Origin: Primula veris
Lineage: Eukaryota > Streptophyta > Magnoliopsida > Ericales > Primulaceae
Assembly (NCBI GenBank): GCA_963682055.1
Contig: OY821743.1
Span: 35,388,702-35,452,701, forward strand
Direction of reading: 5' to 3'
Length of the DNA stretch: 64,000 bases
Of the stretch, positions 1-12,820 are shown piece after piece (the stretch's first letter is position 1; each line of letters starts with the position of its first letter). The notes below the pieces were generated by a model. It was given only the letters and a program-made list of their open reading frames with translations. It was not told where the DNA came from and ran no database searches. The position numbers and the translations under genes were made by a program.

Positions 1-7
1 AGATCTG

Positions 8-157
8 TGAATTAATTATCAAACGAACTTTAACCAACCAAACGAAATTAAACTACCAAGTTCATGCCGCACGGCGGTTCTATTTATCCAAACTGTAGCA
101 TGAACTTGGTAGTTTAATTTCGTTTGATTGGTTAAAGTTCGTTTGATAATTAATTCA
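8..157. repeat. Near-perfect hairpin, 60-bp arms and 30-bp loop
   Basis: Positions 8-67 and 98-157 are reverse complements of each other at 59 of 60 bases; the single mismatch is in the CCAACCAAACG / CGTTTGATTGG stretch. The loop (68-97) is more GC-rich than the arms. No ORF crosses it. It could be a small foldback transposon or the precursor of a small RNA. The left flank is only seven bases, so a target-site duplication cannot be judged. It lies downstream of the visible kaurene oxidase exons, perhaps inside a large intron of that gene. Confidence 0.85.
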
Positions 158-1602
158 TAGGTTCTATATTATGTTTCAAATTTGAATTTTGCAATGCTAA
201 TGTGTAGGGGGAATAAACTATTAAACTCCAAGTATTTGTCAAATCCAATGACAAAATGAGAGATTGTTAGAACTCAATGTGACTTGCTAAATTTACTTAA
301 TTTATTGTCGTATTAGATTATGCCCAAATACTTGTGTATTATACTTGCAGTAAAAATTACTGATATTGCTGGTTACAACTGGCAGTTGCAACCTGCTTAG
401 GCAGATTCTGTAGAAATATGTGATTCCTACATTTAGTTGATTTGCCAAATATTTTATTAATGCAGTTGATATTCTCATAATTCTATACAGGTATGTTATA
501 TGTTTTGAGAATATTTGTGTATTAAAAAAAGGTAATTATCTTTCCAAATTATGTGAGATTTGTTTTTAAAAAGATATTATCTTATGAAAAAATTTGTTCT
601 ATTTCTTAAATTTTGCTAAATAAAATCTCTTATTTATCACAAATTCAGTCTTATACGAATGATTAGTTATTTGTTTGGTGAGTATAAATTTGAATCATGT
701 TTGGATATATATTGTTCCATATATAAAACTATCAAAAATATTGTTACGTGTGAATCTTTTTGAATATATATATTATCTCCTAAATATATGTTACCTTCTG
801 CTAACAGATTTGATTAAATTTGTTTGTGCCAACTAAATCTCTTTTTTACAAGCAAGAATATGCGGAATTCTTGAAGATTGAAGATAAGGGCATGCGAAGA
901 TTTGACAGAATTTTATTCTTATAAATAGTCTCATAATTGCTTGTAAAAAGTTGTGTGTTCTAAACTTATAAAAAACTCAACTTAAAGAGAATACACGTGA
1001 GCAAAAAATATGAGAGTAACAATGACAGGATGTTATTGTTTATAAGTAGTATTTATTTAGTAATAGCAAAATAGTGATAGGCAGAAAAGTATAGAGGGGG
1101 TCTCAGAGTTTTCATAAGTCTTATGTCCTATTTTGTACGCTTGAAATAATACTACAAACTGAGTGACTGTTCCGCAAACGTAGCCCTGAAATTAGGGGTG
1201 AATTTCGTTACAAACGTCTTGTGCTATTTTGTTTTTAAAGTTATAGACGTTCTTTGTTCATCAGATTAACTTGGTTGCAACCACAATTATAACTGCAGTT
1301 GTAACAATCAGTTTTACATCAACCAGAACTGCGGATAGAAATTTTATTGGGTTTTGCTTAAAAATGGAACAACATATGGTTATAACTTAACAGCCGAAAT
1401 TATCTGTTTCTTTGGCCTAAAAAAGCTATAAGCTCTGAGCTGGACGAAATCAGTTACCCAGCTTCCTCCTTAACCTAAGTAAAATCAAGCTTATTTGCTC
1501 TAAACTCCAACCAAACAAGCTCATCATAAGTTATCCATATAAGTTAAAGTACACAAGGGCATGGGAAAACATCAATATAAATTATGACAGAATTTATTTT
1601 AC
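158..1602. other. AT-rich stretch after kaurene oxidase exon 4, no exon seen
   Basis: I searched the minus strand for the next CYP701A exon, which in the family starts around a GKDVES-like motif, and found none. The piece 1380-1540 resembles words of the MITE at 59761-59968 (a GGCCTAAAAAAGCT core and an end reading CCAACCAAACAAGC). The stretch is either a long intron of the kaurene oxidase gene or the DNA beyond a broken gene. Confidence 0.5.
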
Positions 1603-3568
1603 CTGTTTCATTGCCATCCCAAAAAGTTCTGATTCATAAATGTCCCTCAGTGCAACAGCTTCAGTAGGATTATTCTTCACATGATTACTTAACTGACTAA
1701 TTGTGTTTGCTATCAAGGTGTCCCTGTTGGCACGGTGTCGTTTCTAAAATAATTTGAGTGCATTAAAATTAGAAAACAAAAAACGAAAAATAATAAACTA
1801 AATTCTTGGAGACACTCTAACCTGAGCACTCGGTCCTAAAATACTTGTAAGTACGTGTCGTTTAACAGTCTTGTGGAAATCATCGTAATCGCTTGTAGCG
1901 ACCATACATTTATCAGCGGTGAGGATCCTTAGTGCTTTAGTTAGCTTCCTTGTAGAGATTGATGAGAATCTTGTGACCATGGCCTAATATAAAACCAAGA
2001 TAAAGGAAAAAATCAACATTCTAGTATTTTTGTGTGTATCAAATTGGTAGGAACCAAACATATTACTGATATCTCTGTAAGAAATTTAAATAGAAAGATT
2101 GTTAGGCAAAATTGTTCACTATGTCGTTACACGAAACCAAACATACTCCAATTATCGTCACCGAAAATATTTGATACACTTTTTCCCTTGACATTTATGT
2201 TAAACTTCAAAGCGATCAAGTGGAATGTAACACATATTTTATCATATTGGGATAGTTTTAGTGAATCAGCAGTGTTGTCCTAATTCCTAAATGAGTGATA
2301 ATGTTCAATCCAGAACCAGCTTTAATTATCATTTGATCCTTAATGAAATATGATAATGGAAATAAAGAACCTTATGTTAGAAGATCCCTCTCTTTCGTGG
2401 ACATAAAGTCAACTTTTAAATAAGATCTTTGAGATATTGTTCTCCAGAATATTAATCTAATAGTATGTCACGTTTTATAAGATTTTTAAATATAGGTTTT
2501 TTTTTTGTTTTTTTTTTTTAACAGTTACTAGCTAGTTAGTGATTCATTTTTATCAATTGGGGGCCTCTTTCTTCTACGAACATGCTATTAATGTGAAAAT
2601 TTTGGAACTTGAAAGGACGATAAGTGTCGAAATAGAAAGATAGTGTATAAGATTAACCTCTTTTGCGACTTGAGTACTATTAAGAACAACAATTTTGGAA
2701 GAGCCAGCTTTGATGGAATATATAGGGCCATGTTTTTTAGCCCACATTGTGAATGTTTTGTGAGGCTTTTTCTCTGTCATTTGCAACAAATTACCCAATA
2801 TCGGCACTCCCGGAACCTCTGTGCGCATCACCGGACAATTATTAATTTAAATTAATGTGAATGATCTTTTTACTAAATTAAGTATATTTGCTAATCAAAA
2901 AGAGCTCCACTATAGTTATATTAATGCAATAACAGCACCGATGCAGTCGTGTAGGTTCACTATCAGCAGTAGGGATTGTAAATATAATCGATATGTACAG
3001 ATGGCAAAATTTACGTGTTTTTAACTTTAATTGGATAGTGGTATGTGTATGCAAATCTTATAATTTTGGTCCCAGTAAACATTACTCCCTCCATTTCTTA
3101 TCAATTGTCACTATAAAACTACGTGCAATTTTGATCGGTTAAGAATTTGTATTAAAAATATCAATTTGGAAAAAATAATTTTGTTGTGGGTCTCTAAATA
3201 ATCGGTCTTCAAATCTCTAATTTCTTGTAGTCCCAGAAGGAAATAAATAACATATATCTAGTTCTGCTAAAAAATTAAACGGATATATATATATAACCAA
3301 TCTAAGCCTTAAATTACACCAGGGGAAAAATTCTATCAGAATATCCGGAACACAAATATTCTTGAATCATGAAAAAGTGATCAAATTCATGTTTTCAATT
3401 ACCAGGTAAAGGTGGGAGCTTAGAGCCCCTATTTGGATGATCTTGAAGGTAGCCTTTCATCAACCAAAGTGAGATACCGCCAAGCGCCGCCACCACCGGA
3501 CCACCCACCGCCACCGCGGTAACAACCGGAATTGCTTGTAAATCCATAATACCATCCATCAAAGCCAT
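1603..3568 (-). CDS. KO: ent-kaurene oxidase (CYP701A), first four coding exons, 3' part not in window
   Basis: ent-Kaurene oxidase is a membrane P450 that carries out three successive oxidations of ent-kaurene to ent-kaurenoic acid in gibberellin synthesis. Coding exons on the minus strand are 3568-3403, 2818-2658, 1983-1822 and 1743-1603, all with GT..AG borders and joining in frame to 630 nt (210 residues). Exon 1 encodes a hydrophobic N-terminal anchor followed by the proline hinge [14 protein letters not shown] (about residues 52-65). Exon 2 carries EKKPHKTFT and the GPIYSI motif. Exon 3 carries [14 protein letters not shown] and [15 protein letters not shown], and exon 4 ends in ELFGMAMKQ; all are hallmarks of CYP701A. 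The family is about 510 residues long, so the I-helix, ExxR and heme-cysteine parts are missing. The remaining exons either lie beyond the left edge or are lost. No stop or frameshift is seen in the four exons. A TATA-like run sits about 60 bp upstream of the ATG. Confidence 0.9.
3083..3190. mobile_element. One-ended MITE relic in kaurene oxidase intron 1
   Basis: A TACTCCCTCCATTTC head is followed by an ACTACGTGCAATTTTGATCGG core, the same core as in the MITEs at 16146-16381 and 42423-42658. No matching right end was found, so this is a truncated copy. Confidence 0.5.
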
Positions 3569-4032
3569 TTGTTTCTTATGTTTTGATTTCTGTCAACTTT
3601 GAATATCAAGAAAACACTTGCTTAATATATATAGCGGCATTTAATGTGACGGTGGATATTTTGATTGGACCTTGCCGGACTATAAAATGCCAAGATCCTT
3701 GGGAACTGATTCCAAGAAAGATACAAAATATATACGACGAAAATAAGTAGAATTATTGTTGTTACGGTTTCTAGATTGAGTTGTCTTTCAAAAAAATACT
3801 AAGTTTTTTGAGAGGATTAAAAAACAAGAACACGTATTTGTTGTTATGTGATTTTTTTGATAAGAGAAAAAGATGCTGGTTTTTGATTTTGAAGGGGCCG
3901 GCTAAAACGTCGTTATTTGAGTGCATTCTTGATGATTAAGTCACTGTAGCTTAGAGTGGCATTTACAGGTTGTTTGTCACTATCATTTTGTATTCTATTT
4001 GTCAATAATTGTCATGATAGCTGATAGGTGTG

Positions 4033-4140
4033 CTTTTTTTTTTTTTTTTAATTCCTGTAAAACTTCGCAGACGACAGGATTCGAACCCTGACGGTGAGCA
4101 TGGTATACTCGGGTAACAACCACGTAAATATATATAACTA
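4033..4140 (-). mobile_element. SINE-like relic with tRNA box B and A-tail
   Basis: On the minus strand a box-B-like GGTTCGAATCC (plus positions 4078-4088) is followed about 30 bp later by an A-run (the plus-strand T-run at 4034-4049), which is the layout of a tRNA-derived SINE. I could not find a clear box A or a target-site duplication, so the call is tentative. Confidence 0.35.
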
Positions 4141-5999
4141 TATAAGAAGAGCAGTTTCTTGTTGGATAATTTTATTGTATTTGTAAGGCATGATTGTTTA
4201 TGTATAAGCTTAAGAATATTTAGTAGTATATTTTACTTAAACTATTTATACTTACAATTTGATAGTTTCATGTATTAGTTAAATGATATTAGATTCAATA
4301 TAAGTACTTGGCGTTACTTTGTGTAATAAACAGGAAATATATGATAATTAGAGCAGTTAAAGAGAAAAAGAAATCAGAATCTTTTTGAAATTTTACTTGC
4401 ATTTTATTTTGGAATGACAAGCTCTGTTGTTATATACATTACATTGACGTGTTTTTATGTTTTTAAATAATTTTATTTTTAAATTTATTGGAATAATTCT
4501 CTTGCGTTTACTCTGTCTGATAAATGTGCAAACCAAACTTTGTTGGTGATTTGCAAAGTGTTTCAAGACACCTCTGCTTTGGTAAGTCTAAAATTTTAAA
4601 ATTTTTGGTTATCCGCATTCGTTATGTTTTCTGAATATGATAAGAGGTGAGAGTTGTATTAGAAAGATTTTCAAAACAGAGTTTAAGTTATATATTTGTT
4701 TTTTATCGTTTTGGTTTAGTTGGTTGTAATTTTTGTTCTACCTACTTTTGTATTATTAATAAAAGGTGGACTGTGATTATTATAAAAAAAAAAAAAAAAA
4801 AGAAGATTTAACGCATATATAATTGTCATAGACGTATAATGTCACATTGGCACGCGGAAACAGTCAAGGGACCCTTTCCATTTTAACTTTTTTTCTTCTG
4901 TTCAGTATGAGTAAAATTTTCAAAAATTGGTGTTACAATTATTACTCGTATTATTATGAAATAAAACTTACGTGTGGATAAATTGCACCATACATAGCAC
5001 TTAACCAACTGACCAAATAAAGATGGATTTAGCCAGGTGAGCATACATTTTGAACATATGTAAATTTCCAACCGGTTTTGTGTTACTTGTTGACGCATTG
5101 TTATTGGATTCTTGTGACTTTTAACCTTTATCAGCTTGATTGTTGATACATATCCGAACTACACTTAGATTAGCCTTTTCTTCAAAGATAAAAGAGAAGA
5201 AGTGGGCACTATCATTACACTAAAAGTAAGGTTGGCTACAACCTCTACTATCCACATGACCCGACCCGGATTAGATGTAAATGTTACCCCTTGTGATGAG
5301 GTATATATAATTTTCAATCACTGGATTGTGCCAATCTTGACAGAAATTAAGTGTTTCCGGGTACTCCCAAAATACGAGGAGAGAATCGATCTGTTTAGCC
5401 TCTCTTGAAACCTGAAAGGTTAATCTCAGGTTGGAGCTCGTAGTATTTGTTTACCGTAAGAACATGACATAATATTCGTCCATAGTCATTGGCCTTTAGA
5501 TTTCTTTGTGCATTGCGCTCAGAGATGAGCCCATATTTATATTGATGGTATGTTTTAAAGGTTTTGGTTCGTCATCTATAAGTATGCATGACAAGAAGTG
5601 TGGAAATAGTGTGGTTATCATTACCCATAATACATCCACTTCATGTGTCAATTATAATCAACCGCGCATGCATATATATTGTGCTTAAACTGTTATGGAT
5701 TATTAATAAAATAATTTAATTTAGAAGCGGTAAATATACAAACAAGTTAATTGCAAATTTACAATCGACACATGCACAAGACAGCATATTTGTACATTTT
5801 GATAAAGTTAGAAACGTGTCGATTATAAAAAAAAATAACACTCGCGACAATATATGGTTATTAAATATTTTGTTTTGCAGTTTGCTCGTTTGGTATGATG
5901 CTGGATATATATCCCTAAAATGACCAGATTTAATAATTTATGATTATTTTTCATGGTGTGTAAAATATTAAGTTTTAAGTTTCTTGGTCTGGAGTGCAA

Positions 6000-6205
6000 A
6001 TATTTCCAAGCTGGCCTGTAAGAATGTGTGGAAATCTAATAGAAAAAGCTTTTACTATAGTTTTCTAAATTCAAAAGCTTATATATTAATTACACACCCA
6101 TATGTGCACTCTGAAATGCGGATTTTCCCAAGTTGGTATGTAAGCATGTAGCAGTAAAAACAAATCTTTTACAAATTTTCTAAATTCAAAAGCTTATATA
6201 TAAAT
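6000..6205. repeat. Diverged direct duplication, about 115 bp unit
   Basis: The words TTTCTAAATTCAAAAGCTTATATA (split here as TTTCTAAATTC and AAAAGCTTATATA) occur near 6062 and again near 6178. Both are preceded by related stretches (TTTCCAAGCTGGCCTGTAAG and TTCCCAAGTTGGTATGTAAG). This is a two-copy tandem duplication. Confidence 0.5.
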
Positions 6206-6373
6206 GGGAAAAGTTATGTCCCCGGGCACATGTTAGATATTATAAATTGTGATACAATTTATTTTATGTACCTTGATATTATGGAAATACATTGATTTAA
6301 TATTAATTGCATTAATTATATTCTTATAACATATGGTGCATTAAATATAATTTTTTTAATTAATATTATGTTA

Positions 6374-6610
6374 CATCAAATAAAACATATTAAAATTATT
6401 AACATTTTTTTTAATTTTTTTAATTAATATTTAGTTTTAGGATAATCTCAATTAGGGTTTTATAATATTATATTTGAGTTTTTGTTGTGTTGTAACGTTC
6501 CGTCAAATAAAATATATTAAAATTATTAATTTTTTAAAATATTTTTAACTAATACTTAACTTTATGATATTCTCAACTATGGTTCTATAATATTATATTT
6601 GAATTTTTTT
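6374..6610. repeat. Diverged AT-rich tandem duplication, about 127 bp unit
   Basis: CATCAAATAAAACATATTAA at about 6374 recurs as CGTCAAATAAAATATATTAA at about 6500. Each copy is followed by a similar run ending in TATAATATTATATTTGA. A loosely similar stretch occurs near 46.5-46.6 kb. Confidence 0.5.
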
Positions 6611-8415
6611 ATTTTATTATAAATTTATTTTTAATTTTCAAATCATAATTACACCAATATTTGTTAAATTTCAGAATCTATTAATAACAATTATAATTGT
6701 TTTATACATATTGTTACATTAAATGCTATTACTATGTATATACTTGTACCTTAACATGTTAGCAGAACCGTATATAAATTATACACCCATATATATTTGC
6801 AGCTGTGCACAAAAGAATTTGGTTTAAATATTTTTCATAATTTTAACGTGCCTGACCAAAAAATAATAGCGTAATTAAGCTTTATACCTAAAGGTTAAAG
6901 TTATGTCGTTCCAAATTTCCCCTGTATACACCATCTTTCCACTTTCAAGGTATAATTTCTTTCTCGAGACACAGTTAGTAACCTAATTTGATTTAATGTT
7001 AAAAATTAATACCAAACATTATTTCGTAGTTATATATCAACATATCCCGTATCCGTATGACACAGTCTGAAAAAACTAAATTATTATGATTTCAACCATT
7101 TTAAAATAAATTTAAACAAATATGGCCGGCTTTGTTGATACTCATATACATAGTCGCAGGTAGTTTAAACAAAACCATGTGATACGGAAACCCAAATCGG
7201 CACCGCGACAAGAATAAATAAAAATATATTGATTTTCTTTTTTCAGATTACACATAAAATAATTGAAATAATGGGTAATGAGAAACGTGTTATTTATTTA
7301 AAGGAGAAACGAGGTTCTCCTATATACGTCCGTACTTTATATTAATTGTACATCGATCACAGACTCCTTCCGTTCAAATCGGGGTTCGAAATCAAACTAC
7401 TACTATATTTGTTTGCAAGTGAGGGATATTTAAATAGCGTTAGAATTAATTTTACAACTTCAACTTAATTTATCACGAAGTTTTGTGTTTTTTGTTAAAT
7501 TGCAACCGTTGCAGAATCACACTTTTTTTTGGAAAAGTACTAATATACGTACTAACGCAATATTGTTATACCACTAATCAATATGGGAGAAATATTTAGG
7601 AACAGTCGGGGCCTACACCCTCACATTAATTTATTTATTTTTATGAAAAACATATTTTTCTTATGTATTTTGATTAATTAGCTCAACACAAGTTATCATT
7701 ATGAGCAATAGTTCATTTCACCAAAAGAAAAAAAAAAAGAGTTATTTAGATTGTTAAATGAGACTTTGACATAAAAAGACCTTGAAATTGGGATTAGTTG
7801 TTGTTTCTATTAAGCTCACTAATTAGCTTTTCTTCTTCTTCTTTTAAGCTAAGTTACATTTGGATGAGAAGCTTATATTTATTAGCTTTTATGAGCCAAA
7901 GAAATTAAATTATGCCAAGTTTCCATAGCTTTAGAACTTATTAAATGTCTGTCATATAATTTTTATCTAAAATTTTCAACTCTCTTTTTTCCTTACCCAA
8001 GAGTGAGAATGTGATAATAAAATTTCAAAAACAGACTTTTCTTTTAAAAAAAATAGCACTTTTTTTCTAAAATAGTATCAAACCAAACCTTTGTAAATGT
8101 TTCTCTAAGTGAAATTTCACCCAAATAAATAAAAAAACTTGAAGTAATTAAAATAAATAAATAAGTGGGAATAAGTCTGTATAAATTACCTTGAAATTAG
8201 GATTAGTGGTTTCCATGGTAATTGAAGAAATGGGTGAATCTCAAATTACACTAATCACTGATTAGTTTTTGTTATTTTCCTAATTAATAATGAACCATAT
8301 AGCTGAACTATTCCCTCCTGTATTTTTAAATGACTTTTCAGGAATTTATAGTTTTCTATATAGACGTTGATAAACATTTATATAAATAATTTAATGAGAA
8401 TTTTATTTAATATCT

Positions 8416-8488
8416 GGGGATGTAGCTCAAATGGTAGAGCGCTCGCTTTGCATGCGAGAGGCACGGGGTTCGATCCCCCGCATCTCCA
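8416..8488 (+). tRNA. tRNA-Ala (anticodon UGC)
   Basis: A 73-nt cloverleaf. The acceptor stem GGGGATG pairs with CATCTCC (one G-T pair) followed by discriminator A. The D-arm region contains the box A word TAGCTCAAATGG. The anticodon stem CTCGC/GCGAG encloses loop TTTGCAT, giving anticodon TGC, which reads the GCA alanine codon. The T-arm has GGGGTTCGATCCCCC with a consensus box B. There is no intron and no encoded CCA, and a T-rich run for Pol III termination follows within ten bases. This is a nuclear-type gene with intact promoter boxes. Confidence 0.97.
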
Positions 8489-10200
8489 TTATATTTTTAA
8501 TCTTTTTTATTTATTTATCTATTAATTTTTTATTTTATTTTTGTTTCTTATGACCTGCAACTGCCGTTTCAGCTAAGTGCTTTTACTTTTTATCCGATTA
8601 AAAATAAGAAAAACAATATTATGTGTGTGTTTTTTTTATAGAAACAAAGCAATAATATTATGTGTTTTTTTCAAAAAAGAAACGAAACAATAATATTATA
8701 TGTTGGGTGAGCGAAAGATAATACTAAAACTTATCGCATGTAGAAATGAAAGTATTACTTTACAGGATTAGATATTGTTTTTTTGGTAAAAGTATACTTA
8801 TTTCAATTATTACATACACTAGTACTTGATTTATACTCTTTATTTTAATCATTTACTTAAGTAACTTGCATCAGTTATGTATCCTCATTGAGAATTTTAG
8901 CTTTAGGGATTGGTTCATGAATTGTTAGAATTAGATGGTTAATAAGTATTTCTTACCTTATTATGGTATGAGTGATGCACAAGGTTACTAAAATTTATAT
9001 TTTCTCATAAATTTATTTTCAATTTCATCTTTCTTAAAACACACACACAAACTATAATGTGACACTGTAAACAAACTGTTAGGTTCATTTTTCCAGTATA
9101 TATATCTTCTTTCTCAATATCCTTGCTTTGTGTTATATGCCAATTGTTTCCGTTTTAAGGTTCTTAAGACTAGCAAAACATTTTGCGAATAAACGCTTGT
9201 CATCGTGTGTCCCCTTAACAGTTGAAGCTGTTTTTGCTGAGTAATTGGTGAGCACACTTGTATTCTCAAACTCTGTTGATAAGCATTTTACAGATTCGAG
9301 GGTAATTTGGTGGATGAAGACGGACTCGATTATATCAATATAAAAACAAAATTGAGAAGTTTAAGGCCCGTTTTATCAATCTGTATATGCTCCTCGGAAT
9401 GGCATGTCATAGTTTTTTGATCCGTTCTCATTTATGAAATGCATTTGCAGAGACTAATCTAAAACACATGCTCGTTCGAAATACTTCGACTATCCTAAAC
9501 TTTGAAATGAGAGGTGCGACGTGGTACTGGTTGTTATATACCACTAGGAAATAAATGTTAAAGGGAAATCCGACTAAAATGCTAACCGGATATGTCCATT
9601 AACGAAACTGCAATTAAACCAACTCCCCATTTTAAAAAACTACTTTTTTCCCTTTTTTCTTTGTAAAACGAAATACCATATTGTTCATTCCTAGTAAATC
9701 TTAAGACAACTATTTTTTTATTTAGCAATCATTTAATTATTTTGGTTCACACGCGTCGCATGAACTCGACAACTACTATAAATAAAAGCATATTGTTGTA
9801 GTATATATACTCAATTCTAACTTCTAGCACACAACAAAATGGTCTTTCTATCTGTGAGAGTGTTGGGGGGACACATTTCGAAATTAAATTTCAAATTTTT
9901 TGGTAATTTATATGTAGTATTTTTTTTTCATTTTGTTAATCAATTATGATCCTTGAAACCTCAAAGTATTTAAGATTTTGGATATAATTGGTTGTTTGTT
10001 AACCAACCCATGTTCCAATTTGCTTCCCTTTATGTAAAATTTTTCCATTTTTCTCTTTTTAATTTTTCATATCTTCCTTTTTTTTACTTCCGTTATGTTA
10101 CCTTTTTTCTTCTGTTGTTAAATTTTCCCATTTTCTGTTGTTAAATTTTCATTTATTTTTATTTTTCCATTTAAGTTGAACATGACCAATTTTGAAGTGC

Positions 10201-10383
10201 CACTACAAAATAATGTTTGATTTAGTGAGAGTCAAAAACTGTCACAAACCTGTCGCAAATTTAAAAAGCTGTCACAAATCTGTCGCAAATTGATTAAACT
10301 GTCACAAAACCGTCACAAAAACCGTCGCTAATAAGCTCGTAACAAAAAATACCGTCACTATTTGGATATTTTTTTGTATGTGG
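10201..10383 (+). mobile_element. CACTA-like short element with subterminal repeats
   Basis: It starts with CACTACAAAATAATG, like CACTA (CMC) transposon ends, and carries repeated subterminal words CTGTCACAAA and CTGTCGCAAAT in two to three copies. The right end (TTTTTTTGTATGTG) is a degraded match to the inverted end. The first 38 bases recur, diverged, at 47003-47040. It is a non-autonomous remnant with no coding capacity. Confidence 0.55.
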
Positions 10384-12599
10384 GAGAGCATTTACATCAA
10401 TATATCTATCAATATCTTCATTTTTTGGGGAAAAAAATTACATTTTTAGGATTTTGATGATACACTTATATTTTGTGTTATATTCAACCTATGTAATTGA
10501 TAATAATAAAATAGTATTAATTGCAATAAAATATTGTGCAAGTGACAATGAAAAAGTAAGTGACAAGAAAGGGTTGTAATAAAATAATAATGTCTTGTCC
10601 AAAATAAGTGTACTTATTCGAAAACATTAATATTTAATGATTTGAAACAATTTCATTTAAATTTCAATAAAAAATTATCAAAATCCAATTTTTTTTTTTT
10701 TAAAAAGCTAAATTTTAGTTAATATATGTAAAAAAAAATTGATATGATTTAACAAAAAAAAGGATATTTCAAAAAATTAAAATAAAAATAAACACTTATT
10801 TTGATACGTACCAAAAATAAAACATTACACTTATTAGTGAGTAATACTTTGCCCATATTTATCCCGAGATACACATGTTTTTGAAAATAATGTTTATTGG
10901 TGACATCAAATAGTAATAAAAAGGTAAAAAAAAAATAGTAATAAAAAAGCATTCGACCGCATCAATGGCTGTAAACAATATAAGTCAATAAAAACTGAGA
11001 ATAAGTAACGCGATAGATTAATATTATTTAATAACATAAGTTACTACTGCAAGATATACTTATCCACCTCAAAAAAAGTCATATTTACAACATTTTTCCA
11101 ACAAGGATGTGTATATATAGTGAGGCCATTAAATCAAACTTGCAAATCTCCCCATCAACGATGAACGTTCGATAAGATTCATTAAGAAAGTTGATTTTCC
11201 TATTTCATCAAAAAGAATATATACACATTTAAGTAAGTAAATTTGGGTTTTGTCCAAAATGCTTACAAATTTATTTAAGCAACATTAGATAGAACTCAAA
11301 TCTATGGCTGTAAATTTGCATCACAACGTATCAATCAATCGCAACTAGTATCTATACCGTAGCACTTGTACCGTACTTACGGTACTATCATACATATGAT
11401 ACGATATTACCGTACCACTAAATTTAATGGTATGTTAATGGTAATCGATTTTCGATATCATGATATTATAACATTTGTACCATATTACCATTTATATATA
11501 AAATACTTACATTCAAATATAATTATTAATATTTTTTAACATTTAATATACAAAATAAGTTGCACAAAGTAGAATCATGTTTATAATCTTGTTCAACTAT
11601 TCATAAATGAAGTGTTATACTTAAACTTTTTTGCTAATGAGATATTTTTCATAACATTGTGTGTTGTTTTTCAAAGTTTGGTAATGTCTAAACATGATTA
11701 GATACGATTGGACATGGTTATATATCATTAAATAGTATTAGAGATACAAAATTTGACAGGATTGGACATGATTAGATAAAATCAAATAAAATTAAACATA
11801 CAATATTGAACACGATAATATCACACATATTTTTTGTATAAAAAATATATTTTTTTAATTTTTGGTTTTTTTAATTTTGGTTTTTAATTTTTAAATAATT
11901 TTTTTGGATTTTTTTTAATGACATATGTAGCTATTTATAAATATGTTCACAAAATATGTATTTTTTTGTAAAACAGTCATTAAGTTCAAAACAGCTAGTT
12001 TTTTTTATAAATAAGTTTTTAAATATGTATTAAATTATTATTTTTCCAAAAGTATGTGGTAGTCTAACAAAAAGGCATATATATGCAGAAAACTAATTTC
12101 TCTAATAAAACCAATACACATAAATCACCTTTTGTTTCTTTTGCAGTCAATTAAGTCATGATGAATCATGTTCACATATGTAATTCTAATTTATTATATA
12201 TCTTTTTACACTTCAATTCAACTTGAAGATTAATAATTATTTGGAGACCCCGCATGTTTTCTTATCGGATATCGTTTCAAGGGCTAACAAAAGTGAGCAA
12301 GTTTAGATGGAGGTGAATAAATGAAGTTTTGTATTAATTATTTTTTCTTTATTTTTTTACTTGCAAATTTCTGTAACATAACAATTTATTTATTATTTTC
12401 AAAGAAAAAAACAATATTTTTGACTTGTTCAAAGAATCAAAATGGTACAGCAATAAAACTATATATACAATTTTAAGTACTAAAAAAAACACCTAATGGA
12501 TAGTCTAGCTAGTAAAGCTGTAAAACAATACAATAGCAGCATATTAGAACTCTTTGTTATGATAACAAATAAATTATCAATCTTTGCAACCATGATGAA

Positions 12600-12820
12600 G
12601 GCTATTTCCTTTGGGAGATTGAAGTAATTTTGGAGGACATTTCGCAAAAGACGAAGATTGGAGCTTCATTTGGGAGCCGAGGTCTGCGAATGCTCTAGCA
12701 AAGTGATTGGCTATTTTTGTTAGAAATTCTGCTCATAGCTCTTGTATACGGCGTGACCAACTGTGGTCGTTTATTGCCCTTGACTTGGTTTAATACAAGT
12801 TCATGTTTTAAAAAAAAATG
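12600..12820 (+). mobile_element. Possible LINE 3'-end remnant
   Basis: The plus strand encodes fragments such as SANALAK and IRRDQLWSFIALDLV, reminiscent of the RNase H end of plant LINEs, broken by stops. They are followed after a short spacer by an A-run near 12811. This rests on weak similarity only. Confidence 0.3.

Larger units (their letters stand above)
3569..8415. other. Gene-free region between kaurene oxidase and tRNA-Ala
   Basis: No convincing gene was found. The region holds a SINE-like relic near 4.1 kb, a poly-A stretch at about 4783-4801 that may be an old retroelement tail, and diverged AT-rich duplications near 6.0-6.6 kb. The short ORFs here (for example 5202-5408) are interrupted and resemble nothing I know. 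Confidence 0.5.

Noticed and set aside
5202..5408. 68-codon plus-strand ORF, possibly a SINE-like stretch (TAAGGTTGGCTACA...GACCCGACCCGG)
   Set aside because: The words resemble the middle of some tRNA-derived SINEs, but there is no box A, box B, tail or flanking duplication.
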